A stretch of DNA of 64,000 nucleotides from Ruminococcus_G sp050944435 (GCA_050944435.1 JBMNRB010000008.1:1-64000); one strand, 5' to 3'; positions 24,067 to 33,769 are shown, counted from the first letter of the stretch. Notes: generated by a model from the letters alone, not told the origin. Numbers and translations are program-made.

Positions 24067-26199
24067 TTACCGCCATCTTGCGGTAAATACCGCCACAGAG
24101 CGGGGCCGCATGATGAAAGAACCGTCGATGCGTGTCTCCTCACATTCCGGATAGAAATAGCGGTTTTCGCCGTCTCCGTACGTGTTGACGCTTAAGTACC
24201 AGGCTCCGGTTCTTCTAAGATCCGGGAGGGTGATGACAACATCTTCCCAGTAGGTATTGATGGACAGATATATCACGTCATCCCGGCCCTTTTCCGTATC
24301 ATATCCGGCGAAGCTGACGGAAAATACCCTGGCGTCATGAGGAATGTCCGTATGGCGGGCGTCCAGATCATGATACAGCAGAGGTTCCATGCCGCAGACG
24401 GCGTTGGGCAGTTTCTTTCGGATAATGGGATGTTCCCGGCGATAATGAATCATGAAACGGAAAAATTCGAACAGATCCCGGTTTTTATCCAGAAGGTTCC
24501 AGTCCAGCCAGGAAATTTCATTATCCTGACAGTAACCGTTGTTGTTTCCGTATTGGGTATTGCCGAATTCATCGCCGGCGGGAAACATGGGAGCTCCCCG
24601 GCTGCACATCAGGACGGCAAAGGCATTGCGAATCATTCGGTATCGGAGTTTAAGAACCTCAGGATCATCCGTTTCCCCTTCTGCGCCGCAGTTCCAGCTT
24701 CGGTTGTCGTTGGAGCCGTCCGTATTGTTCCAGCCGTTATTTTCATTATGTTTTTCATTATAAGAATACAGATCGTACATGGTAAAGCCGTCATGGCAGG
24801 TGATAAAGTTCACACAGGAGTTGTAGCCCGCATAGCCGTTGGGGTAATCGGGATGGCCCTCGCCGTAAAGATCACCTGATCCGGCAATACTTCGGGCGGC
24901 TGCCATTGCTTCCCAGTTTTCTCCTTTCAGGAAAGAACGAAGAGAATCCCGGTATCGTCCATTCCATTCCGCCCAGCGGCCATGGGCGGGAAAACTGCCC
25001 ACCTGATACAGTCCGCCGGCGTCCCAGGCTTCAGCGATCAGCTTTACATTGCTCAAAATGGGATCAGCCGCCAGGGTTTTTAAGAGTGGAGGATTATTCA
25101 TGGGAGAACCGTCCTCGTTTCTTCCAAGGATACTGGCCAGATCAAACCGGAAACCGTCCACCCGGTAACTGACGGTCCAGTACCGCAGACATTCCAGAAT
25201 GATCTGCTGTACGATGGGGTGGTTGCAGTTCAGTGTATTGCCGCAGCCGCTGAAATTATAATAATTGCCGTCGGGGGTGAGCATGTAATAGACGTTATTG
25301 TCCAGACCTTTGAAGCAGAAGGAGGGACCTTTTTCATTGCCTTCCGCCGTGTGGTTGAATACCACGTCCAGGATAACCTCGATTTCATTGTCATGAAGGG
25401 TCTTGATCAGATCTTTCAGTTCGGTGCCCTCGTGATTATATTCGTTGGCCGCCGTATAGCTGGAATTGGGAGCGAAGAAACAGACGGTGTTATAGCCCCA
25501 ATAATCCAGAAGGCGGTTTCCGTCCACCATCCGGGAATTCATGGTTTCGTCAAATTCAAAAATGGGCATCAGCTCTACGGCATTGATTCCAAGATCTTTC
25601 AGATAGGGAATTTTTTCTTTCAGACCGGCAAAGGTGCCTTTATGTACCACGCCGGAGGAAGGATGCCGGGTAAAACCTCTTACGTGAAGTTCGTAGATAA
25701 TCAGATCGCACAGCTCCTGGGAGGACTGGGGCATATCTCCCCAGTCGAATACGTCTTTTACTACCCGGGCGTGGTAGCTGCCCTTTTTTTCTTCTCCCCA
25801 GATCCGCTGGCCGGCCACGGTACGGGCGTATGGATCCAGCAAAACATTTTTTTTGTCAAAAAGAAGGCCCTTCTCCGGCACCCAGGGCCCGTCGATCCGA
25901 TAGGCGTACTCAAATTCTTCGATGTTCAGTCCAAAAACGATCATGGAATAAACGTCTCCGATTTTATATTCCTCAGGAAAGGGGATCACTGCAAAAGGTT
26001 CTTCTTCATATCGGTGAAACAGAAGCAGTTCGCAGGAAGTTCCCTCGTGAGTGTGGATGGTAAAATTTACGCCGACAGGGAGGGCGTAAGCGCCATTGAT
26101 GTCAAACATGCCCGGACGTACCAAATATCCGGCAATCTCCCCCATGGGAGAGATCGATAGCGGATACTGGGGTGTATATTTTCTGCTGTATAATTTCAA
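24067..26199 (-). CDS. glgX: Glycogen debranching enzyme GlgX / isoamylase-type (GH13_11)
   Basis: Hydrolyses alpha-1,6 branches of glycogen or starch limit dextrins in the cytoplasm. 710 residues. An N-terminal CBM48-like beta domain (about 15-130) precedes the GH13 barrel with IYELHVRGFTRHPSSGV (168 on), DVVFNHTAEG (278-287), the nucleophile Asp353 in RVDGFRFDLAS, the acid Glu390 in LIAEAWDAGG, and the third Asp in TCHDGFTMYDL. A C-terminal beta domain closes the protein. RBS GGAGGAAA. It is alone; other glycogen genes are not in the window. Confidence 0.9.
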   Translation of the reverse strand: MKLYSRKYTPQYPLSISPMGEIAGYLVRPGMFDINGAYALPVGVNFTIHTHEGTSCELLLFHRYEEEPFAVIPFPEEYKIGDVYSMIVFGLNIEEFEYAYRIDGPWVPEKGLLFDKKNVLLDPYARTVAGQRIWGEEKKGSYHARVVKDVFDWGDMPQSSQELCDLIIYELHVRGFTRHPSSGVVHKGTFAGLKEKIPYLKDLGINAVELMPIFEFDETMNSRMVDGNRLLDYWGYNTVCFFAPNSSYTAANEYNHEGTELKDLIKTLHDNEIEVILDVVFNHTAEGNEKGPSFCFKGLDNNVYYMLTPDGNYYNFSGCGNTLNCNHPIVQQIILECLRYWTVSYRVDGFRFDLASILGRNEDGSPMNNPPLLKTLAADPILSNVKLIAEAWDAGGLYQVGSFPAHGRWAEWNGRYRDSLRSFLKGENWEAMAAARSIAGSGDLYGEGHPDYPNGYAGYNSCVNFITCHDGFTMYDLYSYNEKHNENNGWNNTDGSNDNRSWNCGAEGETDDPEVLKLRYRMIRNAFAVLMCSRGAPMFPAGDEFGNTQYGNNNGYCQDNEISWLDWNLLDKNRDLFEFFRFMIHYRREHPIIRKKLPNAVCGMEPLLYHDLDARHTDIPHDARVFSVSFAGYDTEKGRDDVIYLSINTYWEDVVITLPDLRRTGAWYLSVNTYGDGENRYFYPECEETRIDGSFIMRPRSVAVFTARWR

Positions 26200-26327
26200 C
26201 GGTTTCCTCCTGTATTTTTGTATAAATGATTTTTGAAGTTATCTGTTTTCATTATACTTTTTTTGACAGGAGTCGTCAAATATTCCGGAATGATTTCTAT
26301 TGTGCTGATAAAACAGGGATTCCCTGA

Positions 26328-26356
26328 TTTACTTTTCCGCGTTAAAATGGTATGAT
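26328..26356 (+). promoter_or_regulatory. Promoter of proA
   Basis: TTTACT (26328-26333), 17 bases, TATGAT (26351-26356), about 70 bases before the proA start. Confidence 0.5.
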
Positions 26357-26427
26357 ATTCATAATCGGCACAGATGCTGTTTAAGGTGGCAATGCCGGTT
26401 AATTTTTCAGAATACAGGAGAATAACC

Positions 26428-27705
26428 ATGACGATAAAAGAGCAGGCGGCTGTTATGAAACTAAACAGCACAAAAATGGCGGTGACAACGCTGGAAGAAA
26501 GAAATCGCGCCCTGGAAGCAATTCGGGAGGACCTGCTGTCCCATAAAGAAGAAATTTTCCAGGCCAATAAAGAAGATATGGAACGGGCAGAAGCAGAGGG
26601 AATTGAGGCGCCTGTTTTAAAACGTTTGAAATTCCAGGAAGGGAAGTTGAATGAAGTGGTGACCGGGATTTCCGATCTGATCAGGCTTCCAGATCCCCTG
26701 GGAAAGGAACAGATGCGTCGGGAACTGGACACTGATCTTCTTCTGATCCGGGAAAGCTGTCCTATCGGCGTAATCGGCGTGATTTTTGAAGCCCGGCCGG
26801 ACGCCATGGTACAGATCGCGTCCCTATGCATCAAGAGCGGAAACTGCGCCATTTTAAAGGGGGGCAGCGAAGCGATGAAGACGAATAAAAAGATATTCGA
26901 AATTATTTACCAGGCGGCGGTTTCCGCGGGAATGCCGGAAAACTGTATGTTCCAGATTGAGGCCAGAAGTGATATCACCGAGCTTCTGGAATGCCATGAA
27001 TCGGTGGATCTTCTGATTCCCAGAGGCTCCAATGAATTTGTGCAGTACATCATGAATCATACGAAAATCGCAGTGATGGGCCATGCAGACGGCATTTGTC
27101 ATATTTATGCGGATAAGTCTTTGGATCTTGGCAAAGCTCTCCGGGTGATTCTGGATTCCAAAACTCAGTATACCGCCGTGTGCAACGCCGCAGAGACTTT
27201 GCTGGTACATGAAGAGATTGCCAAAGAGCTTCTTCCCCGGCTCAATGAGGCTTTCCGGGAGAAACAGGTGGAAGTCCGCGGGACGAAAGAAGTCAGGGAT
27301 ATAGTGGAATGCGAGGCCGCTTCGGAGGAAGATTTTTCCACGGAGTACCTGGATCTGATTATTTCCGTAAAGATTGTGAAGGATATTTGGGAGGCTGTGG
27401 ACCATATCAATAAATACGGTTCTCACCATACGGACTGCATTGTCACTGAGGATCCAGAGGCGGCGGAAGTTTTCATGCAATATGTGGATTCAGCAGGAGT
27501 GTATCAGAACTGTTCCACCAGGTTTGCCGATGGGTACCGCTACGGTTTCGGAGCGGAAGTGGGCATCAGTACAGGAAAGCTTCATGCAAGGGGGCCTGTG
27601 GGACTGGAAGGACTGTGCACCTATAAGTATAAGTTGTTTGGAAATGGAAATATTGTGGCTGATTACGCCGAAGGAAGAAAACATTTCCATTTTAAAGACT
27701 TATAA
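26428..27705 (+). CDS. proA: Gamma-glutamyl phosphate reductase
   Basis: Second step of proline synthesis: NADPH-dependent reduction of gamma-glutamyl phosphate to the semialdehyde. 425 residues from ATG 26428 (AGGAG 7 bases upstream; the upstream in-frame ATG has no site). It has the aldehyde-dehydrogenase-like fold with GVIGVIFEARPDAMVQIASL near 111-130, LKGGSEA, LLIPRGS and the catalytic Cys region TQYTAVCNAAETLLVH near 246. The last part ends in GLEGLCTYKYKLFGNG. proB is not adjacent. A Crp/Fnr-like regulator follows 21 bases downstream. Confidence 0.95.
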   Translation: MTIKEQAAVMKLNSTKMAVTTLEERNRALEAIREDLLSHKEEIFQANKEDMERAEAEGIEAPVLKRLKFQEGKLNEVVTGISDLIRLPDPLGKEQMRRELDTDLLLIRESCPIGVIGVIFEARPDAMVQIASLCIKSGNCAILKGGSEAMKTNKKIFEIIYQAAVSAGMPENCMFQIEARSDITELLECHESVDLLIPRGSNEFVQYIMNHTKIAVMGHADGICHIYADKSLDLGKALRVILDSKTQYTAVCNAAETLLVHEEIAKELLPRLNEAFREKQVEVRGTKEVRDIVECEAASEEDFSTEYLDLIISVKIVKDIWEAVDHINKYGSHHTDCIVTEDPEAAEVFMQYVDSAGVYQNCSTRFADGYRYGFGAEVGISTGKLHARGPVGLEGLCTYKYKLFGNGNIVADYAEGRKHFHFKDL

Positions 27706-27726
27706 GAGGGGCAAAGGAGAGAGAAA

Positions 27727-28401
27727 ATGCTGGAGCAAGCGATGATTTTCCGGCTGAAGCAGGGTCTTCCTTTCTGGGAAAAGCTTACGGAAGATGAGAA
27801 AAAGGATGTGGAAAAAAACAGTCAGGTACTGTCCTTTGGCAAGGGCGTGACCATCCACCGGACTGATGAGAAATGTATGGGCGTCATGCTGCTGCTGGAA
27901 GGACAGATACGGGCTTACGTCCTCTCAGAAGACGGACGGGAGGTAACATTGTACCGGCTGTTTCCCGATGATTTATGTGTGCTGTCTGCTTCCTGCGTGC
28001 TGGACGCAGTGGCATTCGATGTGCAGATCGAAGCGGTGGAAAATTCCCGGGTGATTCTTATCCCCATTTCTTATTTTAAAACGCTGATGGACCAGAATGT
28101 ATATGTGGAGATGTATACGTATAAAGCGTCGACGGAACGGTTTTCTGATGTAATGTGGACACTGCAGCAAATTTTATTCATGAGGGCAGATCAGCGTTTG
28201 GCGGTGTTCCTTTGGGATGAGATAACAAAAAGCGGAAAAGATACTGTCTGCTACACCCATGATCAGATTGCCCGCTATATCGGAAGCGCCCGGGAAGTGG
28301 TTTCAAGAATTTTGAAATATTTTGAACAGGAAAAGGCAGTGGTCCTGTCCAGGGGCAAGATCCAGATCCTGGACAGGAAGAAGCTGAAAAGCTATCTGTG
28401 A
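27727..28401 (+). CDS. Crp/Fnr family transcriptional regulator
   Basis: 224 residues. The N-terminal cyclic-nucleotide-binding-like beta barrel (about 20-140, with MLLLEGQIRAYVLSEDGREVTLYRLFPDD) is followed by the C-terminal winged helix (about 150-220, recognition region HDQIARYIGSAREVVSRILKYF). The layout fits Fnr-like sensors of redox, CO or oxygen. There is no N-terminal Cys cluster, although several Cys are scattered (C45, C77, C83), so it is not a classical [4Fe-4S] Fnr. It shares its transcript with proA and converges on the LysR gene next to acsA. Control of the CODH/ACS genes is possible but unproven. Confidence 0.88.
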   Translation: MLEQAMIFRLKQGLPFWEKLTEDEKKDVEKNSQVLSFGKGVTIHRTDEKCMGVMLLLEGQIRAYVLSEDGREVTLYRLFPDDLCVLSASCVLDAVAFDVQIEAVENSRVILIPISYFKTLMDQNVYVEMYTYKASTERFSDVMWTLQQILFMRADQRLAVFLWDEITKSGKDTVCYTHDQIARYIGSAREVVSRILKYFEQEKAVVLSRGKIQILDRKKLKSYL

Positions 28402-28402
28402 A

Positions 28403-29311
28403 TTAACGGCTCTTTTTTCCGGATTTGATGTCATTGAGCCATTCCAGAATATGATTCTGAAAAAGCATAACGTCGCTGTCCTGTGCCGGTTTTTCTCTGG
28501 TCAGCATATACGTTTCCCAGGGATAGCTGCCGTCGGAAAAAGGAATGGCAGCCAGGGTATCGTTGGACATATCGTCAAACATAAAATCCAGGGTGAGGGA
28601 AATTCCTTTATTTTCCCTTGCCATTTTATGGCAGAGACTGAACCCGCTGGTTTCAAATATAATGTTGGGTGTGAATCCCGCATCGCGGCATTTCTGAAGA
28701 AACATGTGGTGAATTTGAAATTCACTGCTCTCCAGATAGATGGGTTCCTGTTTCAGATCCTGGATGGTGACGGAGGACTTTTGGCTCAAAGGATGGTTCC
28801 GGTTTACCAGAAGACGGACCTGGAAACTTTCAAGCTTTGTGGCGACCCAGGGAGAAAAATCGGCTGGACCGATGGTAAAGGCCACGTTTCCCTCCTGGGC
28901 GGCGAAAAGCCGTTCCAGCTGCTTATCCGGGTATTCACGGTAATGAACGATGATATGAGGATATTTTTCCCGGAAGGCAGTGATGCAGTCAGGGGTGACC
29001 AGGCGCAGAATTCCATAGGCGGATAACAGATCGATTACATGATTCTGGCGCTGCGTGATTTTCTGTATTCCATGGCGGACAGAATAATAATTGTCCAGGA
29101 TGGAGTCAATATGATCGCTGAGATACTGTCCGGTTTCCGTCAGGGTAACGCCGGAAGTATTCCGGTTCAGTAAAGTGGTCTGCAGTTCCAGTTCCAGGTT
29201 TTTGAGAGTTTTGCTTAGTCCCTGGGGAGTGATATAAAGCTGACGGGCCGCTTTCGTGATACTTTTCTCCCGGCATATGATTTTAAAGTATTCCAGTTCC
29301 TGAATATTCAT
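28403..29311 (-). CDS. LysR family transcriptional regulator, divergent from acsA
   Basis: 302 residues from ATG 29311 (GAGGAG just upstream on the minus strand; a longer frame starting at 29350 has no ribosome site). The N-terminal winged helix-turn-helix is NIQELEYFKIICREKSITKAARQLYITPQGLSKTLKNLE (1-39), followed by a linker helix and a periplasmic-binding-like effector domain from about 90. LysR proteins usually control the divergent neighbour; here that is acsA, and the shared intergenic region holds repeated ATTGAT/ATCAAT boxes. A direct role in CODH/ACS control is a reasonable inference. Effector unknown. Confidence 0.9.
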   Translation of the reverse strand: MNIQELEYFKIICREKSITKAARQLYITPQGLSKTLKNLELELQTTLLNRNTSGVTLTETGQYLSDHIDSILDNYYSVRHGIQKITQRQNHVIDLLSAYGILRLVTPDCITAFREKYPHIIVHYREYPDKQLERLFAAQEGNVAFTIGPADFSPWVATKLESFQVRLLVNRNHPLSQKSSVTIQDLKQEPIYLESSEFQIHHMFLQKCRDAGFTPNIIFETSGFSLCHKMARENKGISLTLDFMFDDMSNDTLAAIPFSDGSYPWETYMLTREKPAQDSDVMLFQNHILEWLNDIKSGKKSR

Positions 29312-29355
29312 CGTCTTCTCCTCATAAAGAAAATAGTTGATAGGCATCAAATTTC

Positions 29356-29556
29356 TATTGATGGTAAAATAATTTTATCAATGATAAGATAATCACGAAT
29401 TCACTTATTATAATATATCAAAAAAAGGACAAGGTGTCATTGGATACCGGTCCTTTTTTTGTGCGCTGCAGTGACTTTTTGACTCTGGTATCAATAAAAG
29501 GTTGCTGGGGTGTAATGATTTATTGATAGGTATCCGGTGTTTATGATTGCTATAAT
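29356..29556. promoter_or_regulatory. acsA-lysR intergenic control region with repeated ATTGAT boxes
   Basis: ATTGAT (29357-29362) faces ATCAAT (29377-29382) near the lysR start. TATCAATAAA (29489-29498) and TTTATTGATA (29519-29528) form a perfect 10-bp dyad. A perfect TATAAT lies at 29551-29556 for acsA, with a poor -35 (AGGTAT, 17-base spacing). The right arm of the dyad ends at the -35, where an activator would touch polymerase. This points to positive control of acsA. Confidence 0.6.
29419..29460. terminator. Terminator-like hairpin between lysR and acsA
   Basis: AAAAAAGGAC...GGTCCTTTTTTT, with an inner stem GGTGTC/GATACC around ATTG. A and U runs are present on both sides. It lies upstream of the acsA promoter and could insulate the two genes or attenuate a longer acsA transcript. 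Confidence 0.6.
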
Positions 29557-29595
29557 TACATCATAAGACCATAAAGAACCATAGGAGGAAACGGG

Positions 29596-31488
29596 ATGAG
29601 TGAATTTAAGCTGACATCAATCGAAGAATTTGAAGCGGCAACAGAAAGACTCCTGGAAACGGGAGCAAAAGTTGGAGCGGACGCCTGGCAGTTTCGTGTA
29701 AAAAATCAGACTCCCCATTGTAAATTCGGAGAACAGGGAATCTGCTGCCGTATCTGTTCCATGGGACCTTGCAGAATTACGCCGAAGGCTCCCAGAGGAA
29801 TCTGCGGGTGCGATGCTCATGGTATTGCCGGAAGAAACTTCCTGCGTTTCGTGGCAGGCGGAGCTGCTACCCATTCAGATCACGGACGTGAGATCTGTCA
29901 TACCCTGACGCACGTGGCGCCGGATGGAAATTATAAAGTAAAGGATCCGGAGAAACTGATCCGCATTGCAAAGGAATGGGGTGTGGAAACGGAAGGCAAG
30001 GATATCTATGATCTGGCCCATGAGATGGCGGAGCTGGCTCTGCTGGAATATGGAAAACCCCATGGTGTACAGCGGTGGCTGAAACGGGCGCCGGAGCACA
30101 CACAGAAGCTGTGGCATGATGCGGAAATCGAACCAAGAGCCATTGACCGGGAGGTTTCCACCGCCATGCACATGACCCATATGGGCAACTCCAGCAAACC
30201 GGAGGCTTTAGTGCGTCAGTCTCTTCGTTCCGGTATGTCCGACGGATGGGGAGGTTCCATGTGCGGTACGGAATTTTCCGATGTTATGTTCGGTACGCCG
30301 AAACCGGTGGACACAGAAGCCAACCTGGGGGTTATGAAAGAGGAATGCGTCAACATTATCGTTCACGGCCATGATCCCAGTCTTTCAGAAATGATCTGTG
30401 AATATGCAGAAGATCCGGAAATGCTGGAACTGGCGAAATCCGTAGGAGCAAAAGGCATTAACGTGGCGGGGGTTTGCTGTACTTCCAATGAGGTTGCCAT
30501 GAGAAGGGGCATTCCCATGGCCGGAAACTTCCTGCAGCAGGAAAACGTGGTACTGACAGGAGCCTGCGAGGCCATCGTTGTGGACGTGCAGTGTATCTTC
30601 CCGGCTCTTGGTCCCCTGTCCAAATGTTTCCATACAAAATTTATCACCACATCTCCCATCGCGCAGATGCCGGATTCTGACTTCATTCGGTTTGACGCGG
30701 AGACAGCAGGGGAGAACGCCAAGAAAATCGTTCGTACGGCTGTGGAAAACTTCGTAAACAGAAAGAAAGAACTGGTACATATTCCGGATCTGAAACAGAA
30801 AGCAACCGTAGGCTATTCTGCGGAAGCTATTGTCAAGACCCTGGACGGTGTTACCAATACCCAGGTGGACGTAACGGGCACAACGAAACCATTGATCGAA
30901 TGCATTACTTCCGGCGTTATCCGCGGCGCGGTAGCCATGGTAGGATGCAACAACCCAAGAGTACGTCCGGACTCTGCTCATATTGGACTGATGAAAAAAC
31001 TGATTGCCAATGATATTATCCTGGTGCTTTCCGGATGTTCCGCCCAAGCGGCTGCCAGAGCCGGTCTGATGGACAAGGAGGCGAAAGAGCTCTGCGGTGC
31101 CGGACTTAAGAGAGTCTGCGAACTGGCAGATATTCCGCCGGTACTTCATATGGGATCCTGTGTGGATATCAGCCGTATGATGGTTCTGGCTTCCGCCCTG
31201 GCAAAGGATTCCGGCCTGAATATTTCACAGCTTCCGCTGGTAGGATGCGCTCCGGAATGGATGTCAGAAAAGGCAGTATCTATCGGAAATTATGTGGTAG
31301 CAACAGGAATCGATACCTTCCTGGGCGTAGAGCCGCAGGTAACCGGTTCTGATCAGATGGTATGGTGGCTGACGGAAGGAATCCGTGACTGGGTGGAAGC
31401 CGCCTATACTGTGGAAACCGATATTGATAAACTGGGCGACGCCATGATTGCAAGAATCGAAGAAAAACGCGCAGCGCTGGGAATTTAA
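29596..31488 (+). CDS. acsA: Carbon monoxide dehydrogenase catalytic subunit (CooS/AcsA)
   Basis: Reduces CO2 to CO on a Ni-Fe-S C-cluster; the CO passes through an internal tunnel to AcsB. 630 residues, usual length. N-terminal cysteines for the B and D clusters are C42, C50, C51, C54, C59, C70 and C72 (HCKFGEQGICCRICSMGPC). Later C-cluster ligand regions include NIIVHGHDPSL (about 252), GVCCTSNEVAMRRG (about 290), GACEAIVVDVQCIFP, GVIRGAVAMVGCNNPR, LSGCSAQAAARAG and HMGSCVDISR. RBS TAGGAGG. It sits 13 bases before acsB. cooC, acsC, acsD and acsV are not adjacent, unlike the Moorella or Acetobacterium clusters. Confidence 0.97.
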   Translation: MSEFKLTSIEEFEAATERLLETGAKVGADAWQFRVKNQTPHCKFGEQGICCRICSMGPCRITPKAPRGICGCDAHGIAGRNFLRFVAGGAATHSDHGREICHTLTHVAPDGNYKVKDPEKLIRIAKEWGVETEGKDIYDLAHEMAELALLEYGKPHGVQRWLKRAPEHTQKLWHDAEIEPRAIDREVSTAMHMTHMGNSSKPEALVRQSLRSGMSDGWGGSMCGTEFSDVMFGTPKPVDTEANLGVMKEECVNIIVHGHDPSLSEMICEYAEDPEMLELAKSVGAKGINVAGVCCTSNEVAMRRGIPMAGNFLQQENVVLTGACEAIVVDVQCIFPALGPLSKCFHTKFITTSPIAQMPDSDFIRFDAETAGENAKKIVRTAVENFVNRKKELVHIPDLKQKATVGYSAEAIVKTLDGVTNTQVDVTGTTKPLIECITSGVIRGAVAMVGCNNPRVRPDSAHIGLMKKLIANDIILVLSGCSAQAAARAGLMDKEAKELCGAGLKRVCELADIPPVLHMGSCVDISRMMVLASALAKDSGLNISQLPLVGCAPEWMSEKAVSIGNYVVATGIDTFLGVEPQVTGSDQMVWWLTEGIRDWVEAAYTVETDIDKLGDAMIARIEEKRAALGI

Positions 31489-31501
31489 GGAGGAGACGAC
31501 G

Positions 31502-33631
31502 GTGACATTATTTGAACGGGTATTTAGTGGAAATGATGCTGTATACGGCCTGACAGAGGGAGCGATCGACGGCGCCATCGCCCAGTACGGCGAAGACAAA
31601 GCCGTCAGCTTCCCCAACACCGCTTACAGCCTTCCATGCTACTATGCAGTAACAGGAACAAAAGTAACCAACTTAAAAGAATTAAAAGAAGCCCTTGGCG
31701 TGGTTAAAACACTGATGACAAGGGAAAAACGCCTTAACGACGCCTTCATGTCCGGCGTAGCTACCGCACTGTGCGCAGAGTTTATCGAAGCGCTGAAATA
31801 CATCGACGGAGCAGAGCCCTATGCAGAACCCTGCTACGGCCATCTTCCGGATGCGGTAATCCGTGAACTGGGCGTGCCGCTGGTAACGGGGGATATCCCC
31901 GGCGTAGCCGTTATCCTGGGCGCCGCTCCCTCTGTGGAAGAAGGCGTGGAGCTGGTAAAAAGCTATCAGGCACAGGGTATCCTGGTAACCCTGGTAGGCG
32001 GAATCATTGACCAGTGCGCAGAGGCAGGATACAAAACAGGGGCCAACGTACGTGTAATCCCCCTGGGCAAGGATGTGACCAGCGTGGTGCATGCGGTATC
32101 CGTAGCTGTCCGTGCAGCCCTGATCTTCGGAAATATCGCACCTGGGGATGCAGCAGGCCTGATGAAATATACCTTCGAGCGTGTGCCGGCCTTCGTAAAC
32201 GCATTCAAACCGCTGGATGACGTGATCGTAGCCTGCGGAGCAGGAGCAATCGCCCTTGGATTCCCGGTAATCACCAACGAGACCGAGAACATCTTCCGGG
32301 TACCGAAGAGCCTGATCGTCCAGGAAGACGTAAGCAAGTTCAACGCAACCTCCCTGGAAGCCCGCAACATCAAGATCAAGATCACCAAGATCGATATCCC
32401 GGTGGCATTTGCCAGCGCATTCGAAGGAGAGATCATCCGGAAAGGGGATATGCAGGTGGAATTCGACGGTTCCAGAGTAGACTGCTGCGAGCTGGTACAG
32501 ACGAAAGAGATGTCTGAAGTGGAAGACCATCACTTTGAGCTGATCGGAAAAGACTTCGACGAATTCGAAGTGGGCAGCAAGCACAGCATCGCCTACGTAG
32601 TGGAAGTGGCCGGAAAGAGCATGCAGCCGGATTTCGAACCGGTATTCGAGCGTAAGTTCCACAACTACGTAAACTGCATCGAAGGGGTAATGCATACCGG
32701 ACAGAGGGATATGATCCGTCTGCGTATCAGCAAGGATACCTTCAACGCGGGATTCCGTGCGAAAGACCTGGCCGAGGTGCTTTACGCAAGGATCAAGAGC
32801 GAGTTTGACGCGGTAGTGGACAAATGCCAGGTGAAGATCTACACCAATGACGAAGACTGTACCAGAATCCGTCATGAGGTGGCGATCCCGGCGTTCAACC
32901 ACCGTGATGAAAGAATCGGATCCATGACCGATGAATCCGTAGACGTATACTACAGCTGTATCATGTGCCAGGCCTTCTCCCCTAGCCACGTATGCGTGGT
33001 AACGCCGGAAAGACTGGGACTGTGCGGCGCCGTATCCTGGCTGGATGCGAAAGCAACCAACGAGCTGGATCCGGCAGGACCCTGCCAGGTCATCACCAAG
33101 GAAAGAGTGATCGACGAGCGGATCGGAGAGTACGAAGACGTCAACGAAGCGGTACGGAAATTCTCCCAGGGCGCCCTGGAAGACGTATCTTTGTACTCCA
33201 TCATGGAGAAACCGATGACATCCTGCGGATGCTTCGAGTGTATCTGCGGAATCGAGCCCTTCTCCAACGGCGTATGTATTGCCAACCGTGAATACGCGGG
33301 TATGACTCCTCTGGGAATGACCTTCCCGGAACTGGCCTCCATGACCGGCGGCGGTGTACAGACCCCGGGCTTCATGGGCCATGGAAAACAGTTCATCTCC
33401 TCCAAGAAGTTCATGAAGGCAGAAGGCGGAATCCAGAGAATCGTATGGATGCCGAAAGAGCTGAAAGACCAGGTGGCAGAGAAACTGAACGCCACAGCGA
33501 AAGAGCTGTATGGAATTGATAACTTTACCGACATGATCGGTGATGAAACCATCGCGGAAGATCCGGAGACACTGGTAGCCTTCCTGACAGAGAAAGGCCA
33601 TCCGGCCCTGTCCATGGACCCGATGATGTAA
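31502..33631 (+). CDS. acsB: Acetyl-CoA synthase (CO dehydrogenase/ACS complex, beta subunit)
   Basis: Joins CO from AcsA, a methyl group from a corrinoid iron-sulfur protein and CoA to form acetyl-CoA at the Ni-Ni-[4Fe-4S] A-cluster. 709 residues from GTG 31502; AAGGAGG overlaps the acsA stop, with 8-base spacing. The N-terminal Rossmann-like domain binds AcsA. The A-cluster ligands are in YSCIMCQAFSP (about 484-494), GLCGAVSW (about 507) and TSCGCFECICG (about 572-582). Codon choice in this gene is strongly biased, typical of a highly expressed gene, and leaves long open frames on the opposite strand. Followed by a 76-bp duplicated element and a terminator. Confidence 0.97.
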   Translation: MTLFERVFSGNDAVYGLTEGAIDGAIAQYGEDKAVSFPNTAYSLPCYYAVTGTKVTNLKELKEALGVVKTLMTREKRLNDAFMSGVATALCAEFIEALKYIDGAEPYAEPCYGHLPDAVIRELGVPLVTGDIPGVAVILGAAPSVEEGVELVKSYQAQGILVTLVGGIIDQCAEAGYKTGANVRVIPLGKDVTSVVHAVSVAVRAALIFGNIAPGDAAGLMKYTFERVPAFVNAFKPLDDVIVACGAGAIALGFPVITNETENIFRVPKSLIVQEDVSKFNATSLEARNIKIKITKIDIPVAFASAFEGEIIRKGDMQVEFDGSRVDCCELVQTKEMSEVEDHHFELIGKDFDEFEVGSKHSIAYVVEVAGKSMQPDFEPVFERKFHNYVNCIEGVMHTGQRDMIRLRISKDTFNAGFRAKDLAEVLYARIKSEFDAVVDKCQVKIYTNDEDCTRIRHEVAIPAFNHRDERIGSMTDESVDVYYSCIMCQAFSPSHVCVVTPERLGLCGAVSWLDAKATNELDPAGPCQVITKERVIDERIGEYEDVNEAVRKFSQGALEDVSLYSIMEKPMTSCGCFECICGIEPFSNGVCIANREYAGMTPLGMTFPELASMTGGGVQTPGFMGHGKQFISSKKFMKAEGGIQRIVWMPKELKDQVAEKLNATAKELYGIDNFTDMIGDETIAEDPETLVAFLTEKGHPALSMDPMM

Positions 33632-33693
33632 ACGATAAGCGACGAATGCGGGACGGAAACAGCAGGGCGCTGACTGTTTGCAGGCAGGCGTAC

Positions 33694-33769
33694 TGCTGTG
33701 ACGGCCCATATGAGTGCAACGAATAGCGAGAAGTCTGCGGACTTCGAGCGTGGCATTCGGAGCGGAAGC
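33694..33769 (+). repeat. 76-bp intergenic repeat, copy 1
   Basis: Identical over 76 bases to 33817-33892, 123 bases apart. Contains the small hairpin GAAGTC-TGCG-GACTTC. Upstream sequence (33637-33690) looks like a more degraded third unit. Confidence 0.9.
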
